From Staphylococcus delphini (GTDB lineage: Bacteria > Bacillota > Bacilli > Staphylococcales > Staphylococcaceae), in NCBI RefSeq assembly GCF_900636325.1, contig NZ_LR134263.1:2294001-2358000 (forward strand): a DNA stretch of 64,000 bases. The letters are read 5' to 3'. Below are positions 1 to 10,153 of this stretch, piece by piece. The notes under the pieces were generated by a model, which had not been told where the DNA came from, ran no database searches, and saw nothing but the letters and a program-made list of their open reading frames with translations. Position numbers and translations under genes: made by a program. The first letter of the stretch is position 1. Each line of letters begins with the position of its first letter.

Positions 1-1200
1 CTCTCACGTTACGTTAAAATCAATACACAATCTGACCCGAATAGCGAGACGACCCCTTCTACTGAGCGTCAATGGGATTTACTTCGTCTTTTGGAAAGTG
101 AATTAAAAGCGATGGGACTTGATACCGATTTAGATCGTCACGGTTACCTATTCGCCACATTAGAAGCGAATATTGAAACAGATGCACCTACGATCGGATT
201 TTTAGCGCATGTGGACACGTCACCTGATTTCAACGCCGCAAATGTAAATCCTCAGATTATAGACTCATATGATGGCGGCATCATTACTTTAGGTACATCT
301 GGTCGCGAAATTAATCCTGAAGTCTTTCCAGATATCCTTAAAGTCAAAGGGCATACACTCATGACAACAGATGGGACTTCATTACTTGGTGCCGATGATA
401 AAGCAGGTGTCGTTGAAATTATGGAAGCACTCCAATATTTAATTGCACATCCAGAAATTAAACATGGCCGTATTCGTGTCGGCTTTACCCCTGATGAAGA
501 AATCGGTCGCGGTCCTCACAAATTCGACGTGGAACGTTTTGACGCAGACTTTGCCTATACAATGGATGGCAGTCAATTAGGTGAATTACAATTTGAAAGT
601 TTTAATGCGGCAGAAGCTAAAATTACGTTTGATGGTGTGAATGTGCATCCAGGTTCTGCAAAAGATAAAATGGTTAACGCATTGAATTTAGCTAACGCGT
701 TTCATCAAGCATTACCTGCCAATGAAGTTCCAGAACATACGGAAGGTTACGAAGGCTTCTTCCACCTCATGGAACTGAATGGTAACGTTGAAAAAGCGAC
801 TGCACAGTACATCATTCGCGACCATGACAGCACTTCTTTTGAAAATCGAAAACAACAACTCATTGCAATTCAAAAAGATATCAATTCACGTTATTATTAC
901 GATCCTGTTCATCTTGTTATCAATGATCAATACCGTAATATGGCAGAAAAGATTAAGCCGCTACAACATATTATCGACATTCCAAAAGCGGTTTATGCTG
1001 ACCTTCATATCACACCCAATACTGAGCCGATTCGTGGCGGTACAGATGGGTCACAACTTTCATTTATGGGCCTACCGACACCGAACTTATTTACTGGCTG
1101 TGATAACTTCCACGGTCCTTATGAATATGCTTCTATCGATGTCATGGCACAAGCTGTACAAGTCATCTTAGGCATCGTCCAAAAAGTAGCAGAAAAATAA
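1..1200 (+). CDS. pepT: Peptidase T (tripeptide aminopeptidase), 5' end outside window
   Basis: The frame is open from base 1, so the true start lies upstream; about ten N-terminal residues are missing compared with the roughly 410-residue family. PepT is a cytosolic M20 zinc peptidase that removes the N-terminal residue of tripeptides. Metal and catalytic motifs are visible: [42 protein letters not shown] and a C-terminal [13 protein letters not shown]. The dimerisation domain lies between the last two groups. It is convergent with the glycerate kinase gene, with a shared terminator between them. Identity is clear; only the N-terminus is unseen. Confidence 0.95.
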   Translation, partial: LSRYVKINTQSDPNSETTPSTERQWDLLRLLESELKAMGLDTDLDRHGYLFATLEANIETDAPTIGFLAHVDTSPDFNAANVNPQIIDSYDGGIITLGTSGREINPEVFPDILKVKGHTLMTTDGTSLLGADDKAGVVEIMEALQYLIAHPEIKHGRIRVGFTPDEEIGRGPHKFDVERFDADFAYTMDGSQLGELQFESFNAAEAKITFDGVNVHPGSAKDKMVNALNLANAFHQALPANEVPEHTEGYEGFFHLMELNGNVEKATAQYIIRDHDSTSFENRKQQLIAIQKDINSRYYYDPVHLVINDQYRNMAEKIKPLQHIIDIPKAVYADLHITPNTEPIRGGTDGSQLSFMGLPTPNLFTGCDNFHGPYEYASIDVMAQAVQVILGIVQKVAEK

Positions 1201-1289
1201 GCCTTGTAAAAAGAGAGAAAATAGAAGTGTTTAACAGTAATATCATCAATGTCTGTTAAACGATAGATGGATATCATTCCACAAAAACA

Positions 1290-1326
1290 CAGAGACTGGA
1301 GAACTTTTGATATGCTCCAGTCTCTG
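1290..1326. terminator. Bidirectional terminator between pepT and glycerate kinase
   Basis: A perfect 12-bp stem (cagagactggag / ctccagtctctg) is flanked by A-rich sequence on the left and tccttttaa on the right, between two converging genes. Confidence 0.75.
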
Positions 1327-1350
1327 TCCTTTTAAATTCATGTCCTCTTA

Positions 1351-2466
1351 TTAATTAAACGATGTGCGCAACAATCGAATGGCTTGTACGGCATAATTTC
1401 TTAACTGTATCCCCATTTTGAAGTCAGTTAATGTTTTCGGCATCTCTATAAACGTGTTGAACATACCCGTCACACCTAGTGCTTCGAATCGTTCGAATTT
1501 ATCCGCTGTACCACATAGTGCGATAGCCGGCTTATTATATTGTTGGCACAGTTCAGCAATTCTTAATGAAGACGTTTCAATCATTTCGTCTTGTTCATCA
1601 ATGCCTTCACCAAATACCACTAAGTCCGCTTGTTTAACTAATTGATTCAATCCTGTAATTTGATCAACTAATTCATGACTCGTTTGAATTTCAGCTTTAT
1701 ATAATGCATGTAACGTTGCCGCAATACCGCCACCAGCACCGCCTCTTTCAACCGTACCAAGCACGATATGATGCTGATGTTTAAACAATTCACTCCAATA
1801 CCAAAGCAAATTGTCAATTACCACTGCTTCTTCTCGGTCGATTTGAAGATTTGGATAGGTCTTCATGACTGCACTCTGTTTGCCGTATAACTTACTCTCA
1901 AAATCTGTCACAATCTGAATACGGCACGCTTTCAAACCTTCATGTAAACCTTCAAGATCAATACGTCGCACATGTTTAATTTGGCCGCCACCTTTTGTCA
2001 TATCAACAGTACGCCCTTCATCATCGTAAAACTGTGCACCTAAAGCTTGTAACATCCCTGCGCCACCATCAAATGTATCGATAGCACCTACTGAAATAAT
2101 CATATGTTGCGCGTTTTTATCCAAAGCATGACGCATCACTTCGCCTAAACCATAGCTTGACTGTTCTACAAGTGGTAACGTCCCTTTTAAAAATCGCCCC
2201 GCTTCTATAACGGTAATGCCATCATCTGTTTGACCGTACGTGGCGTCTACAGCTTGCATCGCCGCATCATGTACTGAAATTTGATATTGTGTCCCAGATT
2301 TCCATAAAAAGACGGCATTTAATAATTCTCTTCTCCCATTAAATAGTGGGACTTGTACAATATCTGCATCCTCAATTTGACTCGCCACACCTTCTTCTAC
2401 ATAGCGATTTGCGTCATAACTCGAAATAATGTGATTAAATTCGTCCATAGCTACTAATATTTTCAT
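1351..2466 (-). CDS. glxK: Glycerate kinase
   Basis: A 371-residue protein of the GlxK/GarK family, which phosphorylates glycerate with ATP and feeds it into glycolysis. The N-terminus (MKILVAMDEFNHIISS) and the Gly-rich blocks TFDGGAGMLQALG, GGGQIKHVRR and VERGGAGGGIAATL fit this family, and length is normal. Start chosen for a GAGGGTGACCAC ribosome site just before ATG. It is a single gene; no glyoxylate or allantoin genes are adjacent, so its physiological source of glycerate is not shown. Confidence 0.88.
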   Translation of the reverse strand: MKILVAMDEFNHIISSYDANRYVEEGVASQIEDADIVQVPLFNGRRELLNAVFLWKSGTQYQISVHDAAMQAVDATYGQTDDGITVIEAGRFLKGTLPLVEQSSYGLGEVMRHALDKNAQHMIISVGAIDTFDGGAGMLQALGAQFYDDEGRTVDMTKGGGQIKHVRRIDLEGLHEGLKACRIQIVTDFESKLYGKQSAVMKTYPNLQIDREEAVVIDNLLWYWSELFKHQHHIVLGTVERGGAGGGIAATLHALYKAEIQTSHELVDQITGLNQLVKQADLVVFGEGIDEQDEMIETSSLRIAELCQQYNKPAIALCGTADKFERFEALGVTGMFNTFIEMPKTLTDFKMGIQLRNYAVQAIRLLRTSFN

Positions 2467-2689
2467 GTGGTCACCCTCTTATCTCTCAAATATTGATGTT
2501 CAACCTGTCGTGTGATAGATCATATGCTTTATTGATTGAATATCCGTTTATTACTTCCAATCTCATTATTCTATATTATAGCCTTGACCTTCAAAAGTGT
2601 ACAAATGAACTGAACATTCGATTTCAACCTCTTTCCTCAATTCCCCCCATGATACGTACTCATCACACGTATGTCATTGCTCAAAATAA

Positions 2690-2726
2690 AAAGCAACACA
2701 TCCTAGTTGATCGCGTGTGTTGCTTT
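2690..2726 (-). terminator. Terminator downstream of ytxJ
   Basis: An 11-bp stem (aaagcaacaca / tgtgttgcttt), followed on the minus strand by a T-rich tail. It lies about 95 bases past the ytxJ stop. Confidence 0.65.
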
Positions 2727-2820
2727 CGTATATTTTCAAATATTTCTTGGTTGCGCTTTTCAGGTCTATCGATCATGACATATCATCACATCGATTCAAC
2801 CATTATCAAACAATGTCAGC

Positions 2821-3141
2821 CTATTCCTCAGCTTTCGCAAGTTCAGAGACATTCACATTTTTATGACTGTCGTGCCACTTGACCTCACCGTTTACGAAAT
2901 AAAGCGCTTGAGGTGATTCATGTTGGACACCTGTCTTTTCAGCAATATAATCCGATAGTTCACGTGCTTCTTGAACAACGACATAGTAACCATCCATATC
3001 ACGCTCATATAAAAACTTATTAAATTGGTCGAATGCGTTTTCCGAAATCGGACAAGTATTGCTATGTTTTAAAATAAATATATATGGATTCTCTTCAATC
3101 ATTTGTTCGAATTGGTCAATCGAAGTTAGCTTAATCGCCAT
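2821..3141 (-). CDS. ytxJ: Bacillithiol-system monothiol bacilliredoxin, YtxJ/BrxC family
   Basis: A 106-residue thioredoxin-like protein. The segment ILKHSNTCPISENAF carries a single active-site cysteine in a TCPIS motif, as in YtxJ/BrxC proteins, which remove bacillithiol from modified thiols or work in the Brx redox cycle. A cis-proline region (ESPQALYFVNG) is also seen. The ATG at 3141 is preferred over an upstream GTG because that GTG is itself part of the GAGGTGAAGAG ribosome site. Staphylococci make bacillithiol, so the role fits. It appears monocistronic. Confidence 0.85.
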   Translation of the reverse strand: MAIKLTSIDQFEQMIEENPYIFILKHSNTCPISENAFDQFNKFLYERDMDGYYVVVQEARELSDYIAEKTGVQHESPQALYFVNGEVKWHDSHKNVNVSELAKAEE

Positions 3142-3305
3142 TCTCTTCACCTCTAAGTAGATTTTCTGTTTGTCTTTTATCTCAATTAACTAAGTACTTT
3201 TCTCAATGTTTACCATTATACACACATAATATAGGCTTGTTAACCTTTAATTTTGAATCCGCTCCCCATCTACCGAAACAATCCATCTAAAACAGCGCGC
3301 GTCCA

Positions 3306-4199
3306 TTAGTTTGAATTCAACTGATCTCGCTGATTTTCGTACGGTGCGTTATAGCTGTCTAAATCTTTCGCTTTCGTAATGAGTTTACGAATATTCACCT
3401 GAGCTAATTTTTGATTATAGTCAATCGTTTTGAGACGTTCTTGATAATAGCGCTCAAGACTGTAATACATTTGCACTGCATTTTGTCGTGCGCGGTTCGT
3501 CATCTCATCTCGGAGTTGCATTTCATTTAAATCTTTAATTTGTGTTTGAACTAACGGAATCACTTCTTCTTGAATCGCCTGCATTTGTGCCTTTCCATCT
3601 TTTTCACGGATAGAAGTCTCTGCTTTTTCTTTGATATGGCGATTATTTTCATCGAGCCGTGCCTCTAATTTTGCGCTATCTTCTAACCCTTGCGACGTTT
3701 GTTTCGCACTACTTATTTGCGTCTCTACACGACTACGATACTTTTCAAATTGTTGTGTGAAATCCAGTATGTTTTCATTCGCGCGGATTGAATTTTGGCA
3801 GAGTACGATAAACTGATCCAATTTTTCAACTACTTCTTCTTTACCCTTTATGCCCTCTAAATATGTAGATTTCAACGCTTTCAAATCTTTATTTGTTTCA
3901 GGAAGTGCTTTCGCCTCTTGACGATACGCTTTCATCGCCGGCTTTAATTCATCGTCAATTTGCTTTTTAAGTTGATCAAACGCTTTTTTGTTCGCATCTG
4001 TCGTATCTGTTTGACTCAAATCATACAGTTGGTTTAAATTCATTTGTTCTAATGTTCGATTCACATTGCGCTCTTTTTCTGCGACCGTCTTCATTTGTTG
4101 GTCGAATGCATGCATCTGCTTTTGGGATGATGCCATACATGCGGTAAGACTGCCAATCATCATGAAACTTAAAATGATCAATTTTATCCATTTTTTCAT
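3306..4199 (-). CDS. Lipoprotein, YkyA-like, coiled-coil rich
   Basis: A 297-residue secreted lipoprotein. It has a basic N-terminus (MKKWIK), a hydrophobic segment and a lipobox LTAC with the lipidated Cys at residue 21. The mature part is charged, Gln/Lys/Glu-rich and helical, likely forming long coiled coils, as in the YkyA putative cell-wall-binding lipoprotein family; this family call rests on overall look and genome position. Function is unknown. RBS AGAGGTG precedes the ATG. It is divergent from the next gene, with about 110 bases shared. Confidence 0.7.
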   Translation of the reverse strand: MKKWIKLIILSFMMIGSLTACMASSQKQMHAFDQQMKTVAEKERNVNRTLEQMNLNQLYDLSQTDTTDANKKAFDQLKKQIDDELKPAMKAYRQEAKALPETNKDLKALKSTYLEGIKGKEEVVEKLDQFIVLCQNSIRANENILDFTQQFEKYRSRVETQISSAKQTSQGLEDSAKLEARLDENNRHIKEKAETSIREKDGKAQMQAIQEEVIPLVQTQIKDLNEMQLRDEMTNRARQNAVQMYYSLERYYQERLKTIDYNQKLAQVNIRKLITKAKDLDSYNAPYENQRDQLNSN

Positions 4200-4309
4200 C
4201 GCTGCACCTCTTATTCAATTCGTATTATACATAAACGTATTTAACTTGAAAATAATATATGATATAGTAATGCAGAATTACGCAAAAGGACACTCAAGGA
4301 GGCCTCCAT

Positions 4310-4828
4310 ATGTATCGTCATGTCCAACCATTTACGACTGAAAATCAACAGGTATTTTATGCGACACAATACGAAAAATACCAACACATTTTGTTTAATC
4401 TTTTAGACTCACCGGTGAAGTTCACACAACATATCGGCGGTACTTTTCATTTTAATTATCCGACCGAACCCATTTTAGATATTTTAGTCGGTGTTGAAAA
4501 TTTGCACGACATTACGTCTTTAGATGAAAAGCGCTTAAACTATGCAGGATTTTATCGTTTACACCATGCTTATGAAAAGAAAGTCGTGATGGCAAAATTT
4601 AATAATCTGAATGAATTAAAGCAAGAAGTCCGCTTACATATTATTCAAATGCACACGCCTACTTTCCAACAATACCAACAATTTCATGAATTATTAACGC
4701 ATCATCCAGCAGCCATTCAATTTTTTAAAGCGCAAAAAACCTCTCTCGAACAACCATTCATGCCTATCCGAGATTATGAAAACTTAAAAAAGCAATGGTT
4801 TAAACAACTTCAACAATACGCAACATAA
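4310..4828 (+). CDS. GrpB/UPF0157-like protein
   Basis: A 172-residue protein. The stretch FTQHIGGTFHFNYPTEPILDILVGV resembles the core of the GrpB (UPF0157) family, which belongs to the nucleotidyltransferase fold; usual family members have HIGSTAVPG..KPIIDI, so the loop is diverged here. The C-terminal part (RLHIIQMHTPTF...FFKAQK) also fits GrpB. No activity is established for the family. The ribosome site aaggaggcctcc is itself a perfect palindrome (ggaggcctcc), which could partly hide it. Not obviously in an operon. Confidence 0.6.
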   Translation: MYRHVQPFTTENQQVFYATQYEKYQHILFNLLDSPVKFTQHIGGTFHFNYPTEPILDILVGVENLHDITSLDEKRLNYAGFYRLHHAYEKKVVMAKFNNLNELKQEVRLHIIQMHTPTFQQYQQFHELLTHHPAAIQFFKAQKTSLEQPFMPIRDYENLKKQWFKQLQQYAT

Positions 4829-4982
4829 AAAAGTTCATACATGACGCGTTCTATTAAAACAGTTAAAATATAATTAAGTCTAAAAATACCAAACACACTT
4901 TGTAAAGACCATCAAATATGAACAATTGATTTATAATTGGCAAAAACACTATGGATTATAACGAACAGAAAGGATGTTATTT

Positions 4983-5903
4983 GTGAATCATTCTAGCATC
5001 TTACAGGATTTAAAAAAACTGATTCCTGCAAGTATTATTAAGGTAGATGAACCATTAAAACGCTATACTTACACTGAAACGGGGGGGAATGCGGATTTTT
5101 ATATTTCACCCGAACGTTATGAAGATGTACAAAAAGTCGTGAAATATGCGTATGAACATGACATACCTGTAACCTATTTGGGAAATGGTTCAAATATTAT
5201 TATTAGAGACGGCGGTATTCGAGGAATCGTTTTGAGCTTATTGTCTTTAAATCACATCGTCACTTCTGATGCGACAATTATTGCAGGCAGTGGTGCGGCT
5301 ATTATCGATGTGTCTCGAAAAGCACGCGACGTTTCATTAACAGGTCTTGAATTTGCATGCGGGATTCCTGGTTCTATCGGTGGCGCTGTTTATATGAATG
5401 CAGGCGCTTATGGGGGCGAAGTGAAAGATGTGATCGATTACGCCCTTGTCATTGATGAACGTGGCGAATTGCTTAAATTAACACATAATGAACTTGAATT
5501 GGATTATCGTAATAGTATTATCCAACAACAGCATTATGTCGTGTTGGAAGCTGCATTTACACTCACACCTGGAAAGCAAGAAGACATTCAAGAGAAAATG
5601 GATGATCTCACAGAACGACGCGAATCTAAACAACCGCTTGAATATCCATCATGTGGTAGTGTTTTCCGTCGTCCACCTGGTCATTTTGCAGGTCAACTCA
5701 TTCAAAATGCCGACTTGCAAGGACATCGTATCGGTGGCGTCGAAGTCTCTCGTAAACATGCTGGATTTATGGTAAATGTCGATCACGGGACAGCGACAGA
5801 TTACGAAAACTTAATTCATCATGTCCAAAACGTCGTGAAAGAAAAATTTGGGATTGAGTTAGAAAGAGAAGTTCGTATTATTGGGGAAAATTTAGAGAAA
5901 TAA
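4983..5903 (+). CDS. murB: UDP-N-acetylenolpyruvoylglucosamine reductase
   Basis: MurB reduces UDP-GlcNAc-enolpyruvate to UDP-MurNAc with NADPH and FAD, a committed step of peptidoglycan synthesis in the cytosol. Seen: FAD-binding [14 protein letters not shown] and [40 protein letters not shown], catalytic-region [13 protein letters not shown] and GFMVNV; type IIb length (306 residues). Start: GTG at 4983 is preferred to the in-frame ATG at 4974, because AAAGG sits at the right distance before GTG and would overlap the ATG; the S. aureus protein begins at about this point. Confidence 0.96.
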   Translation: MNHSSILQDLKKLIPASIIKVDEPLKRYTYTETGGNADFYISPERYEDVQKVVKYAYEHDIPVTYLGNGSNIIIRDGGIRGIVLSLLSLNHIVTSDATIIAGSGAAIIDVSRKARDVSLTGLEFACGIPGSIGGAVYMNAGAYGGEVKDVIDYALVIDERGELLKLTHNELELDYRNSIIQQQHYVVLEAAFTLTPGKQEDIQEKMDDLTERRESKQPLEYPSCGSVFRRPPGHFAGQLIQNADLQGHRIGGVEVSRKHAGFMVNVDHGTATDYENLIHHVQNVVKEKFGIELEREVRIIGENLEK

Positions 5904-5927
5904 AGAAAAGTTTAAGGAGCGAATGCA

Positions 5928-6242
5928 ATGCCGAAAGTTTATGGTGCGACTGTCGACCAAGAAACACGTTGTACACACTACAATACGCCATTCGATGTGA
6001 TCGCAATTAAGTTTAAATGTTGTCATAAATATTATCCTTGCTTTAAATGTCATAATGAATCTGAAAAACATCGTCCGAAACGTTGGCATTCGGATGAATT
6101 TGATAAGCGCGCTATTTTATGTGGCGTTTGCGGTTATGAGATGCCGATTGAAACGTATATGATGACCGAATCTTGTCCTCAATGTGAAGCGCATTTTAAT
6201 AACCGTTGTAAGTTTCATTATCACCATTATTTCGAAATTTAA
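5928..6242 (+). CDS. CHY zinc-finger protein
   Basis: A 104-residue protein rich in Cys and His. A CTHY motif near residue 15 is followed by pairs KCCHKYYPCFKCH, CGVCG and CPQC, the ligand pattern of the CHY-type zinc finger, which binds several zinc ions. Function in bacteria is unknown. It starts 24 bases after murB behind an aaggagcg ribosome site and is followed by a good terminator, so the two are probably cotranscribed. Confidence 0.85.
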   Translation: MPKVYGATVDQETRCTHYNTPFDVIAIKFKCCHKYYPCFKCHNESEKHRPKRWHSDEFDKRAILCGVCGYEMPIETYMMTESCPQCEAHFNNRCKFHYHHYFEI

Positions 6243-6253
6243 TATACTTTTGG

Positions 6254-6293
6254 GATTAGAGCTGGGAAACACCATTGTGTCTCGGCCCTAATC
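6254..6293 (+). terminator. Terminator of murB/CHY operon
   Basis: Stem gattag-gctggga / tctcggccctaatc with one bulge, followed by a run of T. Confidence 0.8.
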
Positions 6294-6366
6294 TTTTTTC
6301 TTCACAATTTCCCCTTTCTCTTACTTAAAATCACTTTCATTTTTCTCAAAAAGCAAGTGTATCAAA

Positions 6367-6402
6367 AAAGAGCGAAACAACATGTTCTGTTGCTCCACTC
6401 TT
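6367..6402 (-). terminator. Terminator of nrdF
   Basis: Stem agagcgaaacaac / gttgctccactct (imperfect). On the minus strand it is followed by T-rich sequence (A-run at 6363-6368 on plus). Confidence 0.7.
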
Positions 6403-6419
6403 CTTAAATACTTTAATGA

Positions 6420-7382
6420 TTAGAAAATGAAATCTTCATCTTGCAATGATTCTACATTCAATGCAAGCACATAACCGTCACCTTTAACTGAGAAGAAATC
6501 ATGGTTTTTCGTTGATGTATCGAGGGCGTTTTCAATAATCGGACTGAATTCACGCTCTTCGAAATACGGTTCAAATCCTAAGTTTGACAGTGCTTTATTC
6601 CCGTTATAACGGACATAGTTCATGACATCATCCGCTAAGCCAATCGGTTCATATAAGCTACGTGTATACGATTCTTCATTGGCATATAAGTCTTCTAATA
6701 ACTTATACATTTCTGTGTCTGCTTTTTGTTTTTCGCTTTCTGATAATTCATTACGTAAACTTTGCGCATCTAAGCCAGTGAATACACCGTGGATCGATTC
6801 GTCTAATAAAATTTTACGAATAATTTCACCAGATGTCGTCATGCGGCCTTGTCCAGCCAAATATAGCGGATAATAGAAACCTGAATAGAATAGGAAAGTT
6901 TCTAAAAAGACACTTGAAACACGCGCCATGTATTGATCATAAATAGACGCTTCTTTCCCCCACAATTTATGGTAATTGCTAATAATTTTCTCAGATTTGT
7001 ATTTTAAATGTGGTTCTTCAAGTACCCATTTATCTAGTAACTCATTCGTCTCTCTAGAAGGTAACAGGGTTGTAAAAATATGCGAATAACTCTTAGCATG
7101 GATTTGTTCCATCATCCCCATGAATGAGTAAACGGCTTTTTTACGTAAATCTTTCGTATGTAGCATAATTAATGGCATACCGTCATCAGCTTGGTGTGTA
7201 TCCAAACCTGTTAAACCTGCCAATGCTTTTTTAAACGCTTCTTGTTCTGCTTCAGTTAAAGTTTTCCAACTTGCGATATCTTTTGAAACTTTAAATTCCG
7301 TTTCCACCCACATTTGAGCAATGTTCTGGCGCCAAAACATATTCGTCATATCTTCTTGTGTGTTCCAATTTACAGCTATCAT
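6420..7382 (-). CDS. nrdF: Class Ib ribonucleotide reductase, beta (radical) subunit
   Basis: A 320-residue protein. NrdF carries the di-metal (Mn or Fe) tyrosyl-radical cofactor that starts reduction of ribonucleotides by NrdE. Metal-ligand motifs are seen: MMEQIHAKSYSH and the later ILLDESIHGVFTG, in an all-helical protein of usual length. The C-terminal tail (LNVESLQDEDFIF) would dock into NrdE. It lies after nrdE but separated by 304 bases holding several hairpins (see that entry), which is a wide gap for this operon. Confidence 0.96.
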   Translation of the reverse strand: MIAVNWNTQEDMTNMFWRQNIAQMWVETEFKVSKDIASWKTLTEAEQEAFKKALAGLTGLDTHQADDGMPLIMLHTKDLRKKAVYSFMGMMEQIHAKSYSHIFTTLLPSRETNELLDKWVLEEPHLKYKSEKIISNYHKLWGKEASIYDQYMARVSSVFLETFLFYSGFYYPLYLAGQGRMTTSGEIIRKILLDESIHGVFTGLDAQSLRNELSESEKQKADTEMYKLLEDLYANEESYTRSLYEPIGLADDVMNYVRYNGNKALSNLGFEPYFEEREFSPIIENALDTSTKNHDFFSVKGDGYVLALNVESLQDEDFIF

Positions 7383-7421
7383 TGACCTTATCTGCTCCTA
7401 TCTATATTATGATGTGTAACA

Positions 7422-7649
7422 AATGGGCCAAACGTGTGCCCCATTCCCTAAATTTTTTAAGTTGCGAGTGAGACAGCCGTTTAACGCACTGTCCCACTCT
7501 GGCAAGGATGACCGAACAATTAAAATCACCATCTCGTTCAGTCATCACCTGCCCCACGTTCGTTTCTATTTTCAGGCTAGGACATTTCATCTTCCTAGCC
7601 TGATTGCTCATCGTTCAATTTCTATAAAGTGCTATAGCCTCGATGCACT
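7422..7649 (-). other. Row of five stem-loops between nrdE and nrdF
   Basis: The 304-base gap holds no gene but consecutive inverted repeats: 7422-7445 (aatggg/cccatt), 7466-7499 (gagtgagacag/ctgtcccactc, one mismatch), 7507-7546 (gatgaccgaac/gttcagtcatc, one mismatch), 7573-7602 (caggctagga/tcctagcctg, perfect) and 7628-7649 (agtgc/gcact). They would form in the nrdE-nrdF transcript. No T-run follows, so classic termination is not shown. Processing, stability control or an undescribed structured RNA are options. Confidence 0.65.
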
Positions 7650-7686
7650 ATTGTTAATAGCAAAGCTGCCTACATTGACATCGATA

Positions 7687-9792
7687 TTAAATCGCACAGC
7701 TCGTACATTCTTCTACACTCAATAATTTATTTCGTGTGTAATACAATGATTTTAAGCCTTTATGATGTGCGTAAACGTATAAACGTGACAATTCACGTGT
7801 TGAAATTTCTGAATTCACATATAGAATCGTTGAAATCCCTTGATCAATATGTGTTTGAATCGTTGCAATCAAATCAATCAATTTCATTTGATCGATATTG
7901 AATGCTGATTTGTAATACCACATTGTTTGCGGTGATAGAAACGGCATTGGATAAAACGTTTCTGAATTACCGTAAGTACGACGCTCAATTTGGTCAACAA
8001 TCGGCATAACTGAGCTTGTTGCGTTTTGTACATATGAAATACTTTGTGTTGGCGCAATCGCTAAACGGTACGCGTGATATAAACCATGCTTTTCTACTTC
8101 TGCTTGCAATGCTTTCCAATCTTCACGTGTCGGAATCGGATGATTTTCAAACAATGCCTTCACTTTTTCAGATTGTGGCAAGAAGTCTTCAGAAGTGTAA
8201 CGTTCAAAATAACGACCGTTTGCATAGTCTGATTGATCAAAGTCTGTAAATGCTTCGCCGCGTTCTTTCGCAATTTGCATTGAACGTTCGATTGAATAAT
8301 AGTTCATCATCATGAAGAACACATTCGCAAAATCTTTCGCTTCTTCTGATTCATAACTGATATGATTTTTCGCTAAATAACCGTGCAAGTTCATCACACC
8401 TAAACCTACTGAGTGCAATTCACTGTTCGCTTTTTTCACACCTGGCGCATTTTGAATGTTCGCTTCGTCACTTACGACTGTTAACGCGTCCATACCTGTG
8501 TGCACAGAATTTCTAAACTGATCTGATTCCATCACATTCACAATATTTAATGAACCTAAGTTACAAGAAATATCGCGCTTAATTTCGTCTTCTACACCGT
8601 AATCGTTAATGATTGAAGTCTCTTGCAGTTGGAAAATTTCTGTACATAAATTACTCATTTTAATTTGACCGATGTTAGCGTTAGGATGCACACGGTTCGC
8701 ATTGTCTTTAAACATTAAATAAGGGTAACCTGATTGCAATTGTGTTTGTGCAATCATATTTAACATTTCACGCGCATCTTTACTTTTCTTCATAATATTT
8801 GGATTAGCCACAAGCTCATCGTAGTAATCCTCAATATTAATGTCATCTAATGTGACGCCGTATTCTTGTTCTACCGTGTGTGGTGCAAACATGAAGAAGT
8901 CTTTTCCTTCTTTGGCTAAGTCGAAAAATTTAGATGGCACAATTAAGCCTGTTGAAATCGTTGAAAGACGTAAATCTTCATCGGCATTGATTTTTTTCGT
9001 ATCTAAAAATTCTTCTACATCATAGTGAAAAATGTTCAAGTACACTGCGCCTGCACCTGGACGTTGACCTAATTGATCGGCATAGCTAAAGCCACCTTCA
9101 AGCGCTTTTGCAATCGGTAAGACACCTTTCGCAACACCTTTAATGCCTTTAATCGCTTCACCTCTCGCACGTAATTTCGATAGGTTGATCGCTACACCGC
9201 CACCGATTTTACTCAATTGCTTAGCTGTTGAATCGATAAAATTAATAGAGTTTAAACTGTCGTCTACTTCTAATAAGAAACATGAAACTAACTCGCCTCT
9301 ACGTGCACGACCCGCGTTTAAAAATGTAGGTGTCGCTGGTTGGTAACGTTGCTCTACCATCGCTTGAATCAATTGTTTTGCTAGGTCAACATTCCCTTTT
9401 GCAAGGTAGAGTGACACAATGAACACATGTTGATGATAGTCTTCAAGATATTGCGACTTATCATTCGTCTTTAATGCATAATCTTTGAAAAATTTACTTG
9501 CTGACATATAACTTGCAAAGCGAAATGGAATTGCGGTTGTAAATGCAATCAATTCAACAAGTTGTGCTTCACTGTATTCTTCAAACACATTGTAATAAAA
9601 ATTGTTGTCAACCAAAAAGTGAAGGCGTTCTAATTCACTGTCGAAATGAACGGTTTTATCTTGAATCTCTTCTAAATAAATCGCAAGTGCTTCTTGATCT
9701 TTCTCAAGTTGAAAAAACCCATTTTCATTTCTTTTAGTCACTTGGTTGTTAAGTTCAATATGCTTGTACTGTTTTTGTTCCATAGTTTTCAT
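7687..9792 (-). CDS. nrdE: Class Ib ribonucleotide reductase, alpha (catalytic) subunit
   Basis: A 701-residue protein. NrdE reduces ribonucleoside diphosphates to deoxy forms. Motifs: [17 protein letters not shown] (active-site Cys), [11 protein letters not shown], and C-terminal CTSCAI, the shuttle cysteine pair that is re-reduced by a thioredoxin/NrdH. The start at 9792 is chosen because AAGGTGGT lies 8 bases before it; it overlaps nrdI by 38 bases, as is usual in staphylococci. No nrdH lies nearby. It lacks the ATP-cone allosteric domain, as expected for class Ib. Confidence 0.96.
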   Translation of the reverse strand: MKTMEQKQYKHIELNNQVTKRNENGFFQLEKDQEALAIYLEEIQDKTVHFDSELERLHFLVDNNFYYNVFEEYSEAQLVELIAFTTAIPFRFASYMSASKFFKDYALKTNDKSQYLEDYHQHVFIVSLYLAKGNVDLAKQLIQAMVEQRYQPATPTFLNAGRARRGELVSCFLLEVDDSLNSINFIDSTAKQLSKIGGGVAINLSKLRARGEAIKGIKGVAKGVLPIAKALEGGFSYADQLGQRPGAGAVYLNIFHYDVEEFLDTKKINADEDLRLSTISTGLIVPSKFFDLAKEGKDFFMFAPHTVEQEYGVTLDDINIEDYYDELVANPNIMKKSKDAREMLNMIAQTQLQSGYPYLMFKDNANRVHPNANIGQIKMSNLCTEIFQLQETSIINDYGVEDEIKRDISCNLGSLNIVNVMESDQFRNSVHTGMDALTVVSDEANIQNAPGVKKANSELHSVGLGVMNLHGYLAKNHISYESEEAKDFANVFFMMMNYYSIERSMQIAKERGEAFTDFDQSDYANGRYFERYTSEDFLPQSEKVKALFENHPIPTREDWKALQAEVEKHGLYHAYRLAIAPTQSISYVQNATSSVMPIVDQIERRTYGNSETFYPMPFLSPQTMWYYKSAFNIDQMKLIDLIATIQTHIDQGISTILYVNSEISTRELSRLYVYAHHKGLKSLYYTRNKLLSVEECTSCAI

Positions 9793-10153
9793 AAAAATTG
9801 ACCACCTTCTCTTTAAATTCCGTTGTATCTTGACTATTGCCGTGTAATTCAAACTTCATTAGTAAAGGGACGTGATACGTATCTGCAATCGTCGTGCCAG
9901 CTTTCGCAAAGTTGCTTCCCCAGTTACGATTGCCACTTGCAGCCACACCCTTTAAATTTTCATGATTAATTTCTAAAAATTGTTGGACTGGTTGAGGTAC
10001 CTCACCAAAACCAATTGTCCCTGTCACAATAATGAAAGGTTCAGTCACTTCTTCTGAGGCGTTGGTTTCATTAATCTCTAGTGTGTTATCAAGTTCTGTG
10101 CGTTTAACGAATCGTCTCACATTACCCGTAAAAGAATAAAATACCACTTTCAT
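9755..10153 (-). CDS. nrdI: Flavodoxin-like NrdI
   Basis: A 132-residue flavoprotein that supplies oxidant for assembling the manganese cofactor of NrdF. The FMN phosphate loop [10 protein letters not shown] at residues 6-15 and the [14 protein letters not shown] and [10 protein letters not shown] loops are typical. First gene of nrdI-nrdE-nrdF; its 3' end overlaps the nrdE start, suggesting coupled translation. RBS AAAGGTGG precedes the ATG. An untranslated leader of about 325 bases separates it from the predicted promoter. Confidence 0.94.
   Translation of the reverse strand: MKVVFYSFTGNVRRFVKRTELDNTLEINETNASEEVTEPFIIVTGTIGFGEVPQPVQQFLEINHENLKGVAASGNRNWGSNFAKAGTTIADTYHVPLLMKFELHGNSQDTTEFKEKVVNFYENYGTKTVQAY

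Noticed and set aside
2493-2882. Plus-strand open frame of 129 codons
   Set aside because: No ribosome site; it crosses the ytxJ terminator and runs antisense into ytxJ.
4299-4309. Palindromic ribosome site (ggaggcctcc) before the GrpB-like gene as a regulatory switch
   Set aside because: Five-base arms with no loop cannot form a stable intramolecular hairpin; likely chance.
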